This document shows, one piece after another, positions 52,621-62,795 of a DNA stretch of 64,000 bases. The notes beneath the pieces were generated by a model. The model saw only the letters and a program-made list of their open reading frames with translations. It did not search any database and was not told where the DNA came from. The stretch spans positions 1,199,207-1,263,206 of the forward strand of contig NZ_LT593746.1 of the NCBI RefSeq assembly GCF_900089075.1. The letters are read 5' to 3'. Source of the stretch: Vaginella massiliensis. GTDB lineage: Bacteria; Bacteroidota; Bacteroidia; Flavobacteriales; Weeksellaceae. A program made the position numbers and the translations under genes. Each line of letters begins with the position of its first letter. The first letter of the stretch is position 1.

Positions 52621-53112
52621 ATGGAAATTCAATTTTCAGAAGCAACACAACATAAAGTTAATCAGCTTATTGCACGTTATCCAGAAGGAAAACAGAAAAG
52701 TGCGTTGATACCTTTGTTGCATATTGCACAAGAAGAATTTGGCGGATGGTTAGATGTACCACATTTAGACTATGTTGCAAAAGTATTAAATATTTTACCA
52801 GTAGAGGTGTATGAAGTCGCTTCGTTTTATACCATGTTCAACCTCAATCCGGTTGGGAAATACGTTTTAGAAGTATGCCAAACTGGCCCATGTATGTTGA
52901 GAGGATCTGACCAGATTATCGAGCACATCAAAAAGAAACTCGATATCATAGAAGGCGGAACATCGGCAGACGGACTCTTCACCTTGAAGACAGTAGAATG
53001 TCTAGGTGCCTGCGGTTATGCACCAATGATGCAGTTAGGAAAAACCTATCGCGAAAATTTGACGATAGAAAAGGTAGATGAATTGTTAGAAGAATTGAAA
53101 AAATTAGCCTAA
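52621..53112 (+). CDS. nuoE: NADH-quinone oxidoreductase subunit E
   Basis: A 163-residue thioredoxin-like subunit with a [2Fe-2S] cluster (N1a). Ligands are in CQTGPCMLRG and CLGACGYAP. Helical N-terminal part with GKQKSALIPLLHIAQEEFGG. Its stop overlaps the nuoF start by one base. Confidence 0.97.
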   Translation: MEIQFSEATQHKVNQLIARYPEGKQKSALIPLLHIAQEEFGGWLDVPHLDYVAKVLNILPVEVYEVASFYTMFNLNPVGKYVLEVCQTGPCMLRGSDQIIEHIKKKLDIIEGGTSADGLFTLKTVECLGACGYAPMMQLGKTYRENLTIEKVDELLEELKKLA

Positions 53113-54476
53113 TGGGACAAAAACTTTTACTCAAAAATATTGATGTTCCTGGGATAAGACACTATCAAACTTACCGAGAACATGGCGGTTATGAAAATGC
53201 TGCAAAAGCTTTCAAAATGACAACCGACGAAATCCTAGAAGAAGTCAAAACCTCTGGATTACGCGGACGCGGTGGAGCAGGTTTCCCAACAGGAATGAAA
53301 TGGAGTTTCTTGGCAAAGCCCGAAGGTGTCCCACGCCATCTAGTCGTGAATGCCGACGAATCGGAGCCAGGAACCTTCAAAGATCGTTATCTGATGGAAT
53401 ATATCCCTCATTTATTGATCGAAGGAATTCTGATTTCTTCCTATTGTTTAGGATCCAACACCTCTTTCATCTACATCCGTGGCGAATATGCTTGGGTAGC
53501 AGAAATCTTAGAAGAAGCCATCGAAGAAGCCAAAGAAGCCGGATGGTTAGGAAAAAATATTCAAGGCACAGGTTTCGACCTCGAAATCTATGTACAACGT
53601 GGAGGCGGAGCTTACATCTGTGGTGAAGAAACAGCATTGCTCGAATCCTTAGAAGGAAAACGAGGAAACCCACGTTTGAAACCACCTTTCCCTGCAGTGA
53701 AAGGCTTGTGGGAAAGACCAACAGTGGTCAACAATGTCGAGACCATTGCGGCAGTCGTGCCCATCATCGAAATTGGAGGCGAAGCATACTCGAAAATAGG
53801 AGTAGGACGATCTACAGGAACGAAGTTGATTTCGGCTTGTGGTAACATCAACAAACCAGGTGTTTATGAAATCGACATGACCATCACAGTAGAAGAATTC
53901 ATTTATTCTGATGAATATTGCGGCGGAATCGCCAATGGAAAACGATTGAAAGCCTGTATCCCAGGTGGGAGTTCGGTTCCTATTGTTCCTGCAAACTTAT
54001 TGCTGAGAACCGCAGAAGGCAAACCGCGTTACATGAACTACGAAAGCTTGTCTGAAGGTGGATTCCAAACCGGAACCATGATGGGGTCTGGCGGATTCAT
54101 AGTTTTGGACGAAGACCAAGATATCGTGTACCACACCTACACCCTAGCACGCTTTTATCGACACGAATCATGTGGGCAATGCTCACCTTGTCGCGAAGGA
54201 ACAGGTTGGATGGAAAAATTACTAAAACGCATTCACGAAGGAAAAGGAAAAATGTCGGATATCGACCTGTTGTGGGATATCCAACGTAAAATAGAAGGAA
54301 ACACCATTTGCCCATTGGGTGATGCCGCCGCTTGGCCAGTAGCCTCTGCAATTCGTCATTTCCGTGACGAATTCGAATGGCATGTGTTGAATCCTGAAGA
54401 ATGTTTAACACGAAACTATGGATTAGCGCATTATGCTGATCCGATCGAATTAAAACAAGAACCTGCAAATACATAA
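53112..54476 (+). CDS. nuoF: NADH-quinone oxidoreductase subunit F
   Basis: A 454-residue FMN- and NADH-binding subunit. Seen are GRGGAGFPTGMKW for FMN, VNADESEPGTFKDR, YICGEETALLESLEG, and the N3 [4Fe-4S] ligands in SCGQCSPCREG and CPLGDAAAWP. Having nuoE, F and G means the enzyme takes electrons from NADH rather than from ferredoxin alone. Confidence 0.98.
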   Translation: MGQKLLLKNIDVPGIRHYQTYREHGGYENAAKAFKMTTDEILEEVKTSGLRGRGGAGFPTGMKWSFLAKPEGVPRHLVVNADESEPGTFKDRYLMEYIPHLLIEGILISSYCLGSNTSFIYIRGEYAWVAEILEEAIEEAKEAGWLGKNIQGTGFDLEIYVQRGGGAYICGEETALLESLEGKRGNPRLKPPFPAVKGLWERPTVVNNVETIAAVVPIIEIGGEAYSKIGVGRSTGTKLISACGNINKPGVYEIDMTITVEEFIYSDEYCGGIANGKRLKACIPGGSSVPIVPANLLLRTAEGKPRYMNYESLSEGGFQTGTMMGSGGFIVLDEDQDIVYHTYTLARFYRHESCGQCSPCREGTGWMEKLLKRIHEGKGKMSDIDLLWDIQRKIEGNTICPLGDAAAWPVASAIRHFRDEFEWHVLNPEECLTRNYGLAHYADPIELKQEPANT

Positions 54477-54480
54477 TCTT

Positions 54481-55569
54481 ATGGCAGAAGAAAATACACC
54501 ACAATTGTTTACCGTGACAATTGACGGACATACAACACAAGTGCCTGCAGGAACAACCATCTTGCAAGCTGCTCGCTTAATTGGTAAAGAAGTAGCACCG
54601 CCTGCAATGTGCTATTATGGCAAATTAGAAAACACAGGCGGAAATTGCAGAACCTGTATGGTTGAAGTAACCAAAGGGAGCGACGTAGATCCAAGACCAA
54701 TGCCAAAATTGGTAGCCTCTTGTCGTACAACAGTAATGGACGGAATGGTTGTCGGAAACAAAACATCGGAAAGAGCAGTGGCAGCCCGTGAAGGTGTTGT
54801 CGAATTCTTACTACTAAACCATCCGTTAGATTGCCCAGTATGCGACCAAGCTGGTGAGTGTAAACTACAAGATCTGAGTTACGAACATGGGAAAGAAGAA
54901 ACACGATACGATTTTGATCGCCGTACATTTGCACCAGAAGATTTAGGGCCCAACATTCAATTGCACATGAATCGTTGTATCCTCTGTTATCGATGTGTGA
55001 AAACTGCAGATCAGATCACAGGATGTCGCGAACACGGCGTAATGTACCGTGGAGATCACGCCGAAATTTCGACCTATCTAGGAAAATCATTGGATAACGA
55101 ATTCATCGGAAACGTGATAGATGTTTGTCCGGTAGGAGCTTTGACCGATAAAACTTTCCGATTCAAAAATCGCGTTTGGTTTCTGAAACCAGTAGACGCG
55201 CATCGTGATTGCCCAACTTGTTCGGGTAAGGCTCAAATCTGGTTCAGAGGTAATGAAGTCTTCCGGGTGACAGCTCGCAAAAACGAATGGAACGAAGTCG
55301 AAGATTGGATTTGCAATACATGCCGTTTCGAGAAGAAAGACCTCAACGATTGGATTTTAGAAAAACCATCAGAAGTAGCGAAAGATTCGGTGATACGCGC
55401 CAATCATTACCTCAATACAACGGTAAAACCTAAAGAAACCTTACCAAGGGTGATCCATCGAGATCCAAAAGTATTATTGGACATCCATACCGTAAGTGAG
55501 GTGAACGAACCAAATCGAGATATTTCTAAAATTCACGGACCAGCAACCAGTGAAGATTATAAAGATTAA
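54481..55569 (+). CDS. nuoG: NADH-quinone oxidoreductase subunit G, short form
   Basis: A 362-residue short NuoG, against about 700-900 in E. coli. The [2Fe-2S] N1b ligands are Cys 44, 56, 59 and 81; the N5 site is His 114 with Cys 118, 121 and 127; N4 is Cys 166, 169, 172 and 216. After these come two CxxC pairs (244/247 and 278/281) that look like the start of the molybdopterin-type Fe-S domain, and then the protein stops: the large molybdopterin-like domain is missing. The clusters needed for electron flow from FMN to N2 are present. The truncated C-terminus seems natural (no frameshift seen, and the downstream gene begins after 22 bases). Confidence 0.95.
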   Translation: MAEENTPQLFTVTIDGHTTQVPAGTTILQAARLIGKEVAPPAMCYYGKLENTGGNCRTCMVEVTKGSDVDPRPMPKLVASCRTTVMDGMVVGNKTSERAVAAREGVVEFLLLNHPLDCPVCDQAGECKLQDLSYEHGKEETRYDFDRRTFAPEDLGPNIQLHMNRCILCYRCVKTADQITGCREHGVMYRGDHAEISTYLGKSLDNEFIGNVIDVCPVGALTDKTFRFKNRVWFLKPVDAHRDCPTCSGKAQIWFRGNEVFRVTARKNEWNEVEDWICNTCRFEKKDLNDWILEKPSEVAKDSVIRANHYLNTTVKPKETLPRVIHRDPKVLLDIHTVSEVNEPNRDISKIHGPATSEDYKD

Positions 55570-55591
55570 CCAAAAGTTATAATTGATAACC

Positions 55592-56641
55592 ATGACGGAA
55601 GAATTTATCGCTGATTCTTTAGAAAAATTAGCATTAGTAGGATTGTTGATTGCGATCGCATTGGGCGTTGCCGCATATTCTACTTGGGCAGAACGTAAAG
55701 TTGCCGCATTCTTACAAGATCGCTTAGGTCCCAACAGAGCGGGAGTGTTTGGCTTGTTGCAACCGCTTGCCGATGGATTGAAGTTATTTTCTAAAGAAGA
55801 AATCGTACCTAAAGATTCTAATAAATTTTTATTCATCCTTGGACCAGCATTGGCCATGATTGTAGCCTGTATGACGGGCGCTGTAATCCCTTGGAGTACA
55901 CCGTTCGAATTTGGTGATCGCCTAGTCGTACCCCAAATTGCCGACGTCAACATTGGATTTTTGTACATTTTGGGCGTTTTGAGTTTGGGCGTATATGGCA
56001 TCATGATCGGGGCTTGGGCATCGAACAACAAATACTCGCTCATGGGAGGATTGCGTGCCGCATCGCAAATTATCTCGTACGAATTGCCTATGGGTATCGC
56101 CCTGATTACGGTTTTGATGATTACCGGATCTTTGAAATTGAGCGACATTGTAAACTACCAGCAAGATCAATATTGGATGGTGATTTTGCAACCGCTAGGA
56201 TTTCTTATTTTCTTGATCTGTTCCTTTGCTGAAACCAATCGTACACCATTCGATTTGCCCGAAGCAGAAAACGAGTTGATCGGGGGGTACCACTCCGAAT
56301 ATTCATCGATGAAAATGGGCTTTTTCTTGTTCGCAGAATATGTCAACATGTTCATCTCATCGGCAATTATAGCAACTTTATATTTTGGCGGATACGATAT
56401 ACCATTTGTCAATGACAACCAATTGGTCGATGCTGTCGGGAATAATTGGGCAGCCGTTATCCATTTTGCCGTATTGTTTGCCAAAACCAGTTTCTTTATC
56501 TTCTTCTACATGTGGGTAAGATGGACAATTCCACGTTTCCGTTACGACCAGTTGATGAATTTAGGATGGAAAAAATTATTGCCTTTGGCATTAGTAAATA
56601 TGCTGATTACAGGTTTAATCATTTTATTATTAAACAATTAA
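55592..56641 (+). CDS. nuoH: NADH-quinone oxidoreductase subunit H
   Basis: A 349-residue membrane subunit with eight helices; it forms the quinone chamber with NuoB and NuoD. Seen are STWAERKVAAFLQDRLGPNR (shown in part), GLLQPLADGLKLFSKEE, SFAETNRTPFDLPEAENELIGG (in part) and PRFRYDQLMNLGWK. The ATG at 55592 is used; a TTG 3 codons upstream is unlikely. Confidence 0.97.
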   Translation: MTEEFIADSLEKLALVGLLIAIALGVAAYSTWAERKVAAFLQDRLGPNRAGVFGLLQPLADGLKLFSKEEIVPKDSNKFLFILGPALAMIVACMTGAVIPWSTPFEFGDRLVVPQIADVNIGFLYILGVLSLGVYGIMIGAWASNNKYSLMGGLRAASQIISYELPMGIALITVLMITGSLKLSDIVNYQQDQYWMVILQPLGFLIFLICSFAETNRTPFDLPEAENELIGGYHSEYSSMKMGFFLFAEYVNMFISSAIIATLYFGGYDIPFVNDNQLVDAVGNNWAAVIHFAVLFAKTSFFIFFYMWVRWTIPRFRYDQLMNLGWKKLLPLALVNMLITGLIILLLNN

Positions 56642-56658
56642 GCTGAGACAAAAAAATT

Positions 56659-57159
56659 ATGAAAGCAATTACCAATAGAGCACAACAAATAGATCGTCGC
56701 CCAATGAATTTTTGGGAACGTATTTATTTAGTTGCCATCATAAAAGGATTGATGATTACCATGAAACACTTTTTCATGAAAAAACAAACCATCAATTATC
56801 CAGAAGAGAAAAGACCTTTTAGTCCTGTATTTCGCGGTTTGCATATTTTGAATCGGGACGAGGAAGGACGCGAAAATTGTACGGCTTGTGGTTTATGCGC
56901 ATTGGCATGTCCGGCAGAGGCAATCACCATGGAAGCGGCCGAGCGTTTACCAGGCGAAGAACATTTGTACCGCGAAGAGAAATATGCTGCAAAATACGAA
57001 ATCAATATGTTGCGATGTATTTTCTGTGGTTTCTGCGAAGAGGCTTGCCCGAAAGATGCAGTTTATCTTTCGCAAACGGTTCCGCCACCAAGTTTCAATC
57101 GTAAAAACTTTGTGTATTCAAAAGAAGATTTATTAATTCCACACCCAAAAAACAACTAA
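56659..57159 (+). CDS. nuoI: NADH-quinone oxidoreductase subunit I
   Basis: A 166-residue peripheral subunit with two [4Fe-4S] clusters (N6a, N6b): CTACGLCALACPAEAI and CIFCGFCEEACPKDAV. The N-terminal helix (NFWERIYLVAIIKGL) docks on the membrane arm. nuoJ starts directly after its stop. Confidence 0.97.
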   Translation: MKAITNRAQQIDRRPMNFWERIYLVAIIKGLMITMKHFFMKKQTINYPEEKRPFSPVFRGLHILNRDEEGRENCTACGLCALACPAEAITMEAAERLPGEEHLYREEKYAAKYEINMLRCIFCGFCEEACPKDAVYLSQTVPPPSFNRKNFVYSKEDLLIPHPKNN

Positions 57160-57675
57160 ATGGCTATAGAAGAAATTTTATTTTATGTCTTGGCAGGATT
57201 GACGGTTTTGAGTGCTCTTTTGATGGTGACCAGTAGAAATCCCATTCACTCGATTTTGTATTTGATCATCACGTTTTTCTGTATCAGTGGGCATTATATC
57301 TTACTCAACGCCCAATTTTTGGCAGTAGTCAACATCATTGTTTATGCCGGAGCGATCATGGTTCTTTTTCTTTTTGTGGTGATGTTGATGAATCTCAACT
57401 CCGAAAAGAAATCCTTTGGAACGCCAGCCAAGTTGGCTGTTGCGGGCGTTGTGTGTTTGGTTTTCATCATCCTCACGATCAGTATTCTTACGACCAACGG
57501 CAAACCTACAACTGCTGTTGAAATGGGAACAGGCGAGATCGGATTAATTCACAATTTGGGAATGTTGCTGTACTCAGACTATGTATTGCCGTTCGAATTG
57601 AGTTCGATCTTATTCATCTCTGCCATGATAGGCGCGGTGATTTTATCGAAAAAAGATAAAGAATTAATAGATTAA
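57160..57675 (+). CDS. nuoJ: NADH-quinone oxidoreductase subunit J
   Basis: A 171-residue membrane subunit with five helices. Helix 3 contains VVNIIVYAGAIMVLFLFVVML, with the conserved Tyr-Ala-Gly bulge. Ends with an ILSKKDKELID tail. Confidence 0.96.
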   Translation: MAIEEILFYVLAGLTVLSALLMVTSRNPIHSILYLIITFFCISGHYILLNAQFLAVVNIIVYAGAIMVLFLFVVMLMNLNSEKKSFGTPAKLAVAGVVCLVFIILTISILTTNGKPTTAVEMGTGEIGLIHNLGMLLYSDYVLPFELSSILFISAMIGAVILSKKDKELID

Positions 57676-57696
57676 AACGACTCGAAAAATTAATAC

Positions 57697-58023
57697 ATGT
57701 TACCGATTAATTATTATATCATTTTTACATTAATTCTCTTTACAATAGGGATGACGGGCGTGGTGATACGTCGCAATGCCATTGTACTCTTTATGTGTAT
57801 CGAGTTGATGTTGAATTCTGTAAACTTGTTGTTGGTTGCATTCTCGAAGATGCACCATCAACTCAATCCAGCCTCTTCGACTGGTACCGATGCTCAGCTC
57901 ATGGTGTTTTTCATTATGGTTGTGGCAGCGGCAGAAGTAGCCGTTGGATTATCTGTTATTATACTCTTGTTTAGAAAAGTTTATCATGTGGATATTAATT
58001 TATTAAACCGTTTAAAGAATTAA
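57697..58023 (+). CDS. nuoK: NADH-quinone oxidoreductase subunit K
   Basis: A 108-residue membrane subunit with three helices. The conserved Glu residues lie in [14 protein letters not shown] and in [16 protein letters not shown], as in homologues where they take part in proton transfer. Confidence 0.97.
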   Translation: MLPINYYIIFTLILFTIGMTGVVIRRNAIVLFMCIELMLNSVNLLLVAFSKMHHQLNPASSTGTDAQLMVFFIMVVAAAEVAVGLSVIILLFRKVYHVDINLLNRLKN

Positions 58024-58026
58024 TTT

Positions 58027-59922
58027 ATGGCACAGTATATATGGTTAATTCCACTCATTCCGTTGATTGGATTCTTTATTAATGGTTTAGGACGAAATAA
58101 TTTACCAAAAAGTCTCATCGCTTTCATTGGTTCAGGAGCTGTTTTGTTCAGTTTCATTTTATCGATTTTGGTTTTTTTCAATGTCCCTACAGGTGAGGGC
58201 GTAGAACCATTGGTATTCAAGGCATTTGATTTAATCAGTATTCCAACTTTTCGTGTTCCATTTGCATTTCAGATAGATGCATTGACGAGCTTGTTCTTGT
58301 TAATCATTACCGGCGTTGGTTTCTTGATTCATGTTTACAGTGCAGCCTACATGCACGAAGATCAAGGATTCGGGAAATTCTTTGCTTACCTCAATCTCTT
58401 CATCTTCTTCATGCTATTGTTGGTCATGGGGAACAATTTGGTGGTGATGTTTATTGGTTGGGAAGGAGTAGGACTTTGCTCGTTTTTGTTGATCGGATTT
58501 TGGTTTACCAATCCAGACTATGTTGCAGCAGCAAAAAAAGCCTTCATCATGAATCGTATTGGTGATGTTGGTTTCTTGTTGGCGATGTTCTGGATTTACA
58601 AAGAGTTTGGTACCTTTGAATACCAACCGTTGGCAGAGGCTGTATACAATTTTGTAAGCCATTCTCCCGAGACTATATCCGGAGTTTTGGCTGGCATTAC
58701 CCTTTTACTCTTTTTAGCAGCGACCGGTAAATCGGCTCAGTTGCCATTATTTACTTGGTTACCAGATGCAATGGCTGGGCCAACGCCTGTCTCTGCACTC
58801 ATCCATGCCGCTACCATGGTTACGGCGGGTATTTTTATGATTACACGCCTCAATTTTCTATTCGACTTCGCGCCGATTACCATGACCGTGATACAATGGG
58901 TAGGAATTATTACCGCTCTGGTAACGGCAACAATAGCCATGAAACAAAATGATATCAAAAAAGTTTTGGCCTATTCTACCGTATCGCAACTGGGATTGAT
59001 GTTTGCCGCAATCGGCTCTGGAGCTTATATCGCAGCTGTATTTCATGTGCTTACCCACGCTTTCTTCAAGGCCTTGTTGTTCTTAGGAGCAGGATCGGTA
59101 ATCCATGGAATGAACAACGAACAAGATATGACCAAAATGGGCGGACTGAAAAAATACATGCCAATCACCAACGCTACAATGCTGGTCGGTTGTTTGGCAA
59201 TTGCTGGAATCCCTGGCTTGTCGGGCTTTTTCTCTAAAGACGAAATGCTCGTTGCCATGTTCGCTTCCAATCCTTTTGTATACGCAATAGGCTTTATCGT
59301 TTCTGTCATGACAGCTTTTTATATGTTCAGATTATACGCGCTTACATTCTTGGGTGATTTGCGCGAACAAAACATCCATCCGCACGAAAGTCCAATGCCA
59401 ATGACGCTGCCGCTGATAATTTTGGCTGTACTCTCTATTGTTGGTGGTTATATAGGAATACCAGCAGTATTTGCAGAGGATGCCCATTCGCTCAATAACT
59501 TTTTGGGCGGTGTAGTGCATCCCATCAATATAGAACTTTCGCATACCACAGAATACATCATGATGGGCGCCTTGTTCATAGCGGTATTGTTGAGCATTTA
59601 TTGGGCGATAAAAACTTACACCAATCGACCAGAAAATGAATTTAGTGGTATTAGCAAAGCCATGGCAGATAAATGGTATATAGACGAATTGTATCACAAT
59701 GCGATAGTTGTACCAGTTTTACAAATCGGTGATGCGTTGAAGTGGTATATCGAAGAAGCTGGTATCGCCCGCTTGGTATCGGGTATCGGTTGGTTGAGCA
59801 ACAAAGAAGCCAGTAGAGTGAAAGCGCTACATAACGGAAACGTTGGTTTCTATATCATGATGATGATCGTGGGAATTGTTGCCGGATTAGGATTGTTTTT
59901 TATTGGATATTTTTTAAAATAA
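58027..59922 (+). CDS. nuoL: NADH-quinone oxidoreductase subunit L
   Basis: A 631-residue antiporter-like subunit, the distal proton pump with the long lateral helix. Seen are FIGWEGVGLCSFLLIGFW with the conserved Glu, TGKSAQLPLFTWLPDAMAGP (in part), SALIHAATMVTAG and KKVLAYSTVSQLG. The C-terminal part includes the amphipathic helix and the last helix FYIMMMIVGIVAGLGLFFIG. Confidence 0.97.
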   Translation: MAQYIWLIPLIPLIGFFINGLGRNNLPKSLIAFIGSGAVLFSFILSILVFFNVPTGEGVEPLVFKAFDLISIPTFRVPFAFQIDALTSLFLLIITGVGFLIHVYSAAYMHEDQGFGKFFAYLNLFIFFMLLLVMGNNLVVMFIGWEGVGLCSFLLIGFWFTNPDYVAAAKKAFIMNRIGDVGFLLAMFWIYKEFGTFEYQPLAEAVYNFVSHSPETISGVLAGITLLLFLAATGKSAQLPLFTWLPDAMAGPTPVSALIHAATMVTAGIFMITRLNFLFDFAPITMTVIQWVGIITALVTATIAMKQNDIKKVLAYSTVSQLGLMFAAIGSGAYIAAVFHVLTHAFFKALLFLGAGSVIHGMNNEQDMTKMGGLKKYMPITNATMLVGCLAIAGIPGLSGFFSKDEMLVAMFASNPFVYAIGFIVSVMTAFYMFRLYALTFLGDLREQNIHPHESPMPMTLPLIILAVLSIVGGYIGIPAVFAEDAHSLNNFLGGVVHPINIELSHTTEYIMMGALFIAVLLSIYWAIKTYTNRPENEFSGISKAMADKWYIDELYHNAIVVPVLQIGDALKWYIEEAGIARLVSGIGWLSNKEASRVKALHNGNVGFYIMMMIVGIVAGLGLFFIGYFLK

Positions 59923-59928
59923 GGAAAG

Positions 59929-61347
59929 ATGCTTTTATCATTATTTATCGTTTTACCATTAGTTGTAGGGCTCATTCTATTGCTAATGAAAAATCAAAAA
60001 CCAATGAAATGGTTGGGAGCATTTGTCGGTGGCGTTTTGTTGGCTGCGATGACTTACCTATATTACAGAGGAGGATCAAAAGAAATGAGTTTTGCTGTAG
60101 AATGGTTCAACTTCAATCACCTGAAAACTTATTTCGCACTCAACGCTACAGGTTTAGGTGGTCTGATGGTATTTCTTTCCAATTTGGTTTATGTACTCTT
60201 GTTTGGCTATTTGGCAAGCACCAAACAGAAATTCAATAATTCGTTCTATGGATTATTGTTGATTACACTTGCCGGGCTCAACGGTGTTTTTCTTGCACAA
60301 GACCTTATCCTATTCTATTTCTTTTGGGAAATTGTTTTGATTCCGATCTATTTCTTAATCGGGATCTGGGGTAAAGGAAATGATAAAATCAAAGCCAATA
60401 TGACTTTCTTTCTGTACACCATTTTCGGGTCGATGTTCATGTTGGCAGGTATAATTTTTATTGGTTTCAACCTGAAGCCAACCTCTTTTCTATTGGAAGA
60501 TGTACAAGCGGTAACCGCAAGCAGATATTGTGCAACGAGCTTGCTGGCTTTGTTGTTTTTGTTTGCCTTTGTTATCAAAATTCCAATTTTCCCATTCCAT
60601 ACGTGGCAACCTACCATCTATAAAACATCGGCAACACCAGTTACAGTAGTGTTGAGTGCCTTGATGGCAAAGATGGGATTGTTTGCAGTGGTGAATTGGT
60701 ACATTGGATTATTCTCAATTCAATCAGAATATTTGCCGTATTTCTTGATTCCAGCACTGATCGGGATTCTCTACGCTTCGTTTATCGCCATTAGTGCAAT
60801 CGATGTGAAGAAGATAATTGCTTACAGTTCGATAGCGCACTTGGCATTGATTTTCATTTCTTTGTTCACCAACGATGCTACAGGCTATACGGGTGCTTTT
60901 TTCCAAATGTTTTCGCACGGTTTGGTGGTTTTGGGATTATGGTTGATTGTCGATATAATGGAGCGTCGCTACGATGTGAGAGATATCGAATCGATGAGTG
61001 GTTTGGCAACAGTAAATCCTGTCTTGGCGATTTTCTTCATCGTCTTTGCAATGGCAAACATCGCTTTACCACTGACTTCATCTTTCATCGGCGAATTCAT
61101 GATGCTTACCGCATTGTTCAAATACAACGTGGCTTGGGCAGTAATCGCTAGTTTGGGTGTTATTTTGTCTGCGGTATACATGCTTCGTTTGGCTGGTGCC
61201 CTTTTGTTTGGCGAAGTGAAAACGAGATTCGTAGCGGTAAAACATATCGAGAGCACTGGGGTTATTTTTGTTCTAAGCCTTATTGCAATTTTGATCATTT
61301 ATTTTGGAGTAAATTCCAACTCTATATTTTATTTATTAGCTCGTTAA
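59929..61347 (+). CDS. nuoM: NADH-quinone oxidoreductase subunit M
   Basis: A 472-residue antiporter-like proton pump. Seen are FYFFWEIVLIPIYFLIGIWG with the conserved Glu, VIKIPIFPFHTWQPTIY and KKIIAYSSIAHLALIFISL. Fourteen hydrophobic segments are expected for this size. Confidence 0.97.
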   Translation: MLLSLFIVLPLVVGLILLLMKNQKPMKWLGAFVGGVLLAAMTYLYYRGGSKEMSFAVEWFNFNHLKTYFALNATGLGGLMVFLSNLVYVLLFGYLASTKQKFNNSFYGLLLITLAGLNGVFLAQDLILFYFFWEIVLIPIYFLIGIWGKGNDKIKANMTFFLYTIFGSMFMLAGIIFIGFNLKPTSFLLEDVQAVTASRYCATSLLALLFLFAFVIKIPIFPFHTWQPTIYKTSATPVTVVLSALMAKMGLFAVVNWYIGLFSIQSEYLPYFLIPALIGILYASFIAISAIDVKKIIAYSSIAHLALIFISLFTNDATGYTGAFFQMFSHGLVVLGLWLIVDIMERRYDVRDIESMSGLATVNPVLAIFFIVFAMANIALPLTSSFIGEFMMLTALFKYNVAWAVIASLGVILSAVYMLRLAGALLFGEVKTRFVAVKHIESTGVIFVLSLIAILIIYFGVNSNSIFYLLAR

Positions 61348-61368
61348 ATCATTTTGAATTAAATTGAT

Positions 61369-62757
61369 ATGAATATTATAATATTATCAGCACTCTCAGG
61401 TATCATCTTAATGTTTAGTGGATTCTACATTAAGAATCATCGTGCGTTGAATATATTGTCTGTTCTTCTATTTATCATGATGATTATAGGAGGAATTTGC
61501 CAATTGAATGGCTGCGAAATATTGCATGCACAATACGACAACATGATAAAATCGTCGCCGTTTGGGGTAACATTTTTCATAGTATTGGCATTGCTTGCAA
61601 TCTTTTATTTGTTATTGAACAAAGATTTGTTTCCTAAAGTAGGAAAACATTTGAGCGAATATTATGCACTTATATTTTTCTCGTTTGTTGGGATAGCAGT
61701 TTTGGCTCAGTTTACCAATTTGGTATCGATGTTTTTGGGAATCGAGTTGCTTTCTATACCCATGTATCTGATGGCAGGTACAGCAAAGAAAAGCCTGAGA
61801 AGTACCGAAGCTTCAGTAAAATATTTCTTGATGGGAGCTTTCTCTACCGGCGTTCTGATATTGGGAGTGGCTTTCATTTACGGCGCAACTGGTTCTTTTT
61901 TACTCGAAAACATCAGCACTTTTTTGGCACAGTTTGAAGCCATGTATTATATTGGTTGGGCATTGATCATCTTTTCGTTCTGTTTCAAAATTGGTTCGGC
62001 GCCATTCCAATTCTGGATTCCAGATGTGTATTATGGGACACCAACGGTTTTCACAGCTTATATGTCGACCATTATCAAAGGAGCTTCATTCTTAGGATTC
62101 ATCCAATTGTTACAGTATTTACCGTTGACAGAAGACAACGCCAACAATTACCGCTACTTATTGGCTGCCATCATAGTGCTTACCTTATTTATTGGTAATT
62201 TCGGAGCTTTGGCACAAAGATCAGTGAAGAAAATGATGGCTTATTCGTCTATTGCTCAGGCAGGTTTCATGCTGTTTGTGTTGTTTACCATAAACGTGAT
62301 GTCCAAAGAAGCTTTGATGTATTACACCATCAGCTACGCTATTGCCAATTACATTATCTTCTATGCCATTGCGCAACTCAACAAAGGATATTATCCAGAT
62401 TTTGCAGGTTTGGGTAAAGAAAATCCGGTATTAGCTATCTCGGTAACCATCGCGTTGATTTCGTTGGCAGGTATTCCGCTTACGTCTGGTTTCATGGCAA
62501 AATTCATGGCTTTGAGTATAGGAGCTGCAGACGAGCGTAATTTGGTCTTGATTATTATCGGATTGGTGATGGCTGTATTGAGTATGTATTACTATTTCAG
62601 AGTGATTGTCGAAATGTACTTCAAAAAAGGTAAACCGAAATTAAAATCACAAGATGGAATGACCAATTTTATGTTGATTCTCGGGGTGATCATCATCCTA
62701 GTATTTGGAGTAGTGCCAGATTTACTCAGTAGAATTTTGAATACCCCAATGTGGTAA
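61369..62757 (+). CDS. nuoN: NADH-quinone oxidoreductase subunit N
   Basis: A 462-residue antiporter-like proton pump and the last gene of the operon. Seen are SMFLGIELLSIPMYLMAG, IGSAPFQFWIPDVYYGTPT, KKMMAYSSIAQAGFMLFVL and, near the end, the usual LAGIPLTSGFMAKFMA. It is followed by a clear terminator. Confidence 0.97.
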   Translation: MNIIILSALSGIILMFSGFYIKNHRALNILSVLLFIMMIIGGICQLNGCEILHAQYDNMIKSSPFGVTFFIVLALLAIFYLLLNKDLFPKVGKHLSEYYALIFFSFVGIAVLAQFTNLVSMFLGIELLSIPMYLMAGTAKKSLRSTEASVKYFLMGAFSTGVLILGVAFIYGATGSFLLENISTFLAQFEAMYYIGWALIIFSFCFKIGSAPFQFWIPDVYYGTPTVFTAYMSTIIKGASFLGFIQLLQYLPLTEDNANNYRYLLAAIIVLTLFIGNFGALAQRSVKKMMAYSSIAQAGFMLFVLFTINVMSKEALMYYTISYAIANYIIFYAIAQLNKGYYPDFAGLGKENPVLAISVTIALISLAGIPLTSGFMAKFMALSIGAADERNLVLIIIGLVMAVLSMYYYFRVIVEMYFKKGKPKLKSQDGMTNFMLILGVIIILVFGVVPDLLSRILNTPMW

Positions 62758-62768
62758 CGATATAGAAA

Positions 62769-62795
62769 AACTCGAAGATTAGCTTCGGGTTTTTT
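62769..62795 (+). terminator. Terminator of the nuo operon
   Basis: AACTCGAAG pairs with CTTCGGGTT (one G-T pair) around ATTAG, followed by six T. It lies 11 bases after the nuoN stop. Confidence 0.85.

Noticed and set aside
54481-55569. NuoG as a frameshifted or truncated pseudogene
   Set aside because: The following 22 bases and nuoH leave no room for a lost C-terminal domain, and no other frame continues the molybdopterin-type domain; the short form appears natural.
55474-56148. Minus-strand ORF of 224 codons opposite nuoG-nuoH
   Set aside because: It is a mirror of the well-conserved nuoH frame; its composition is that of an antisense shadow and it has no plausible start context.
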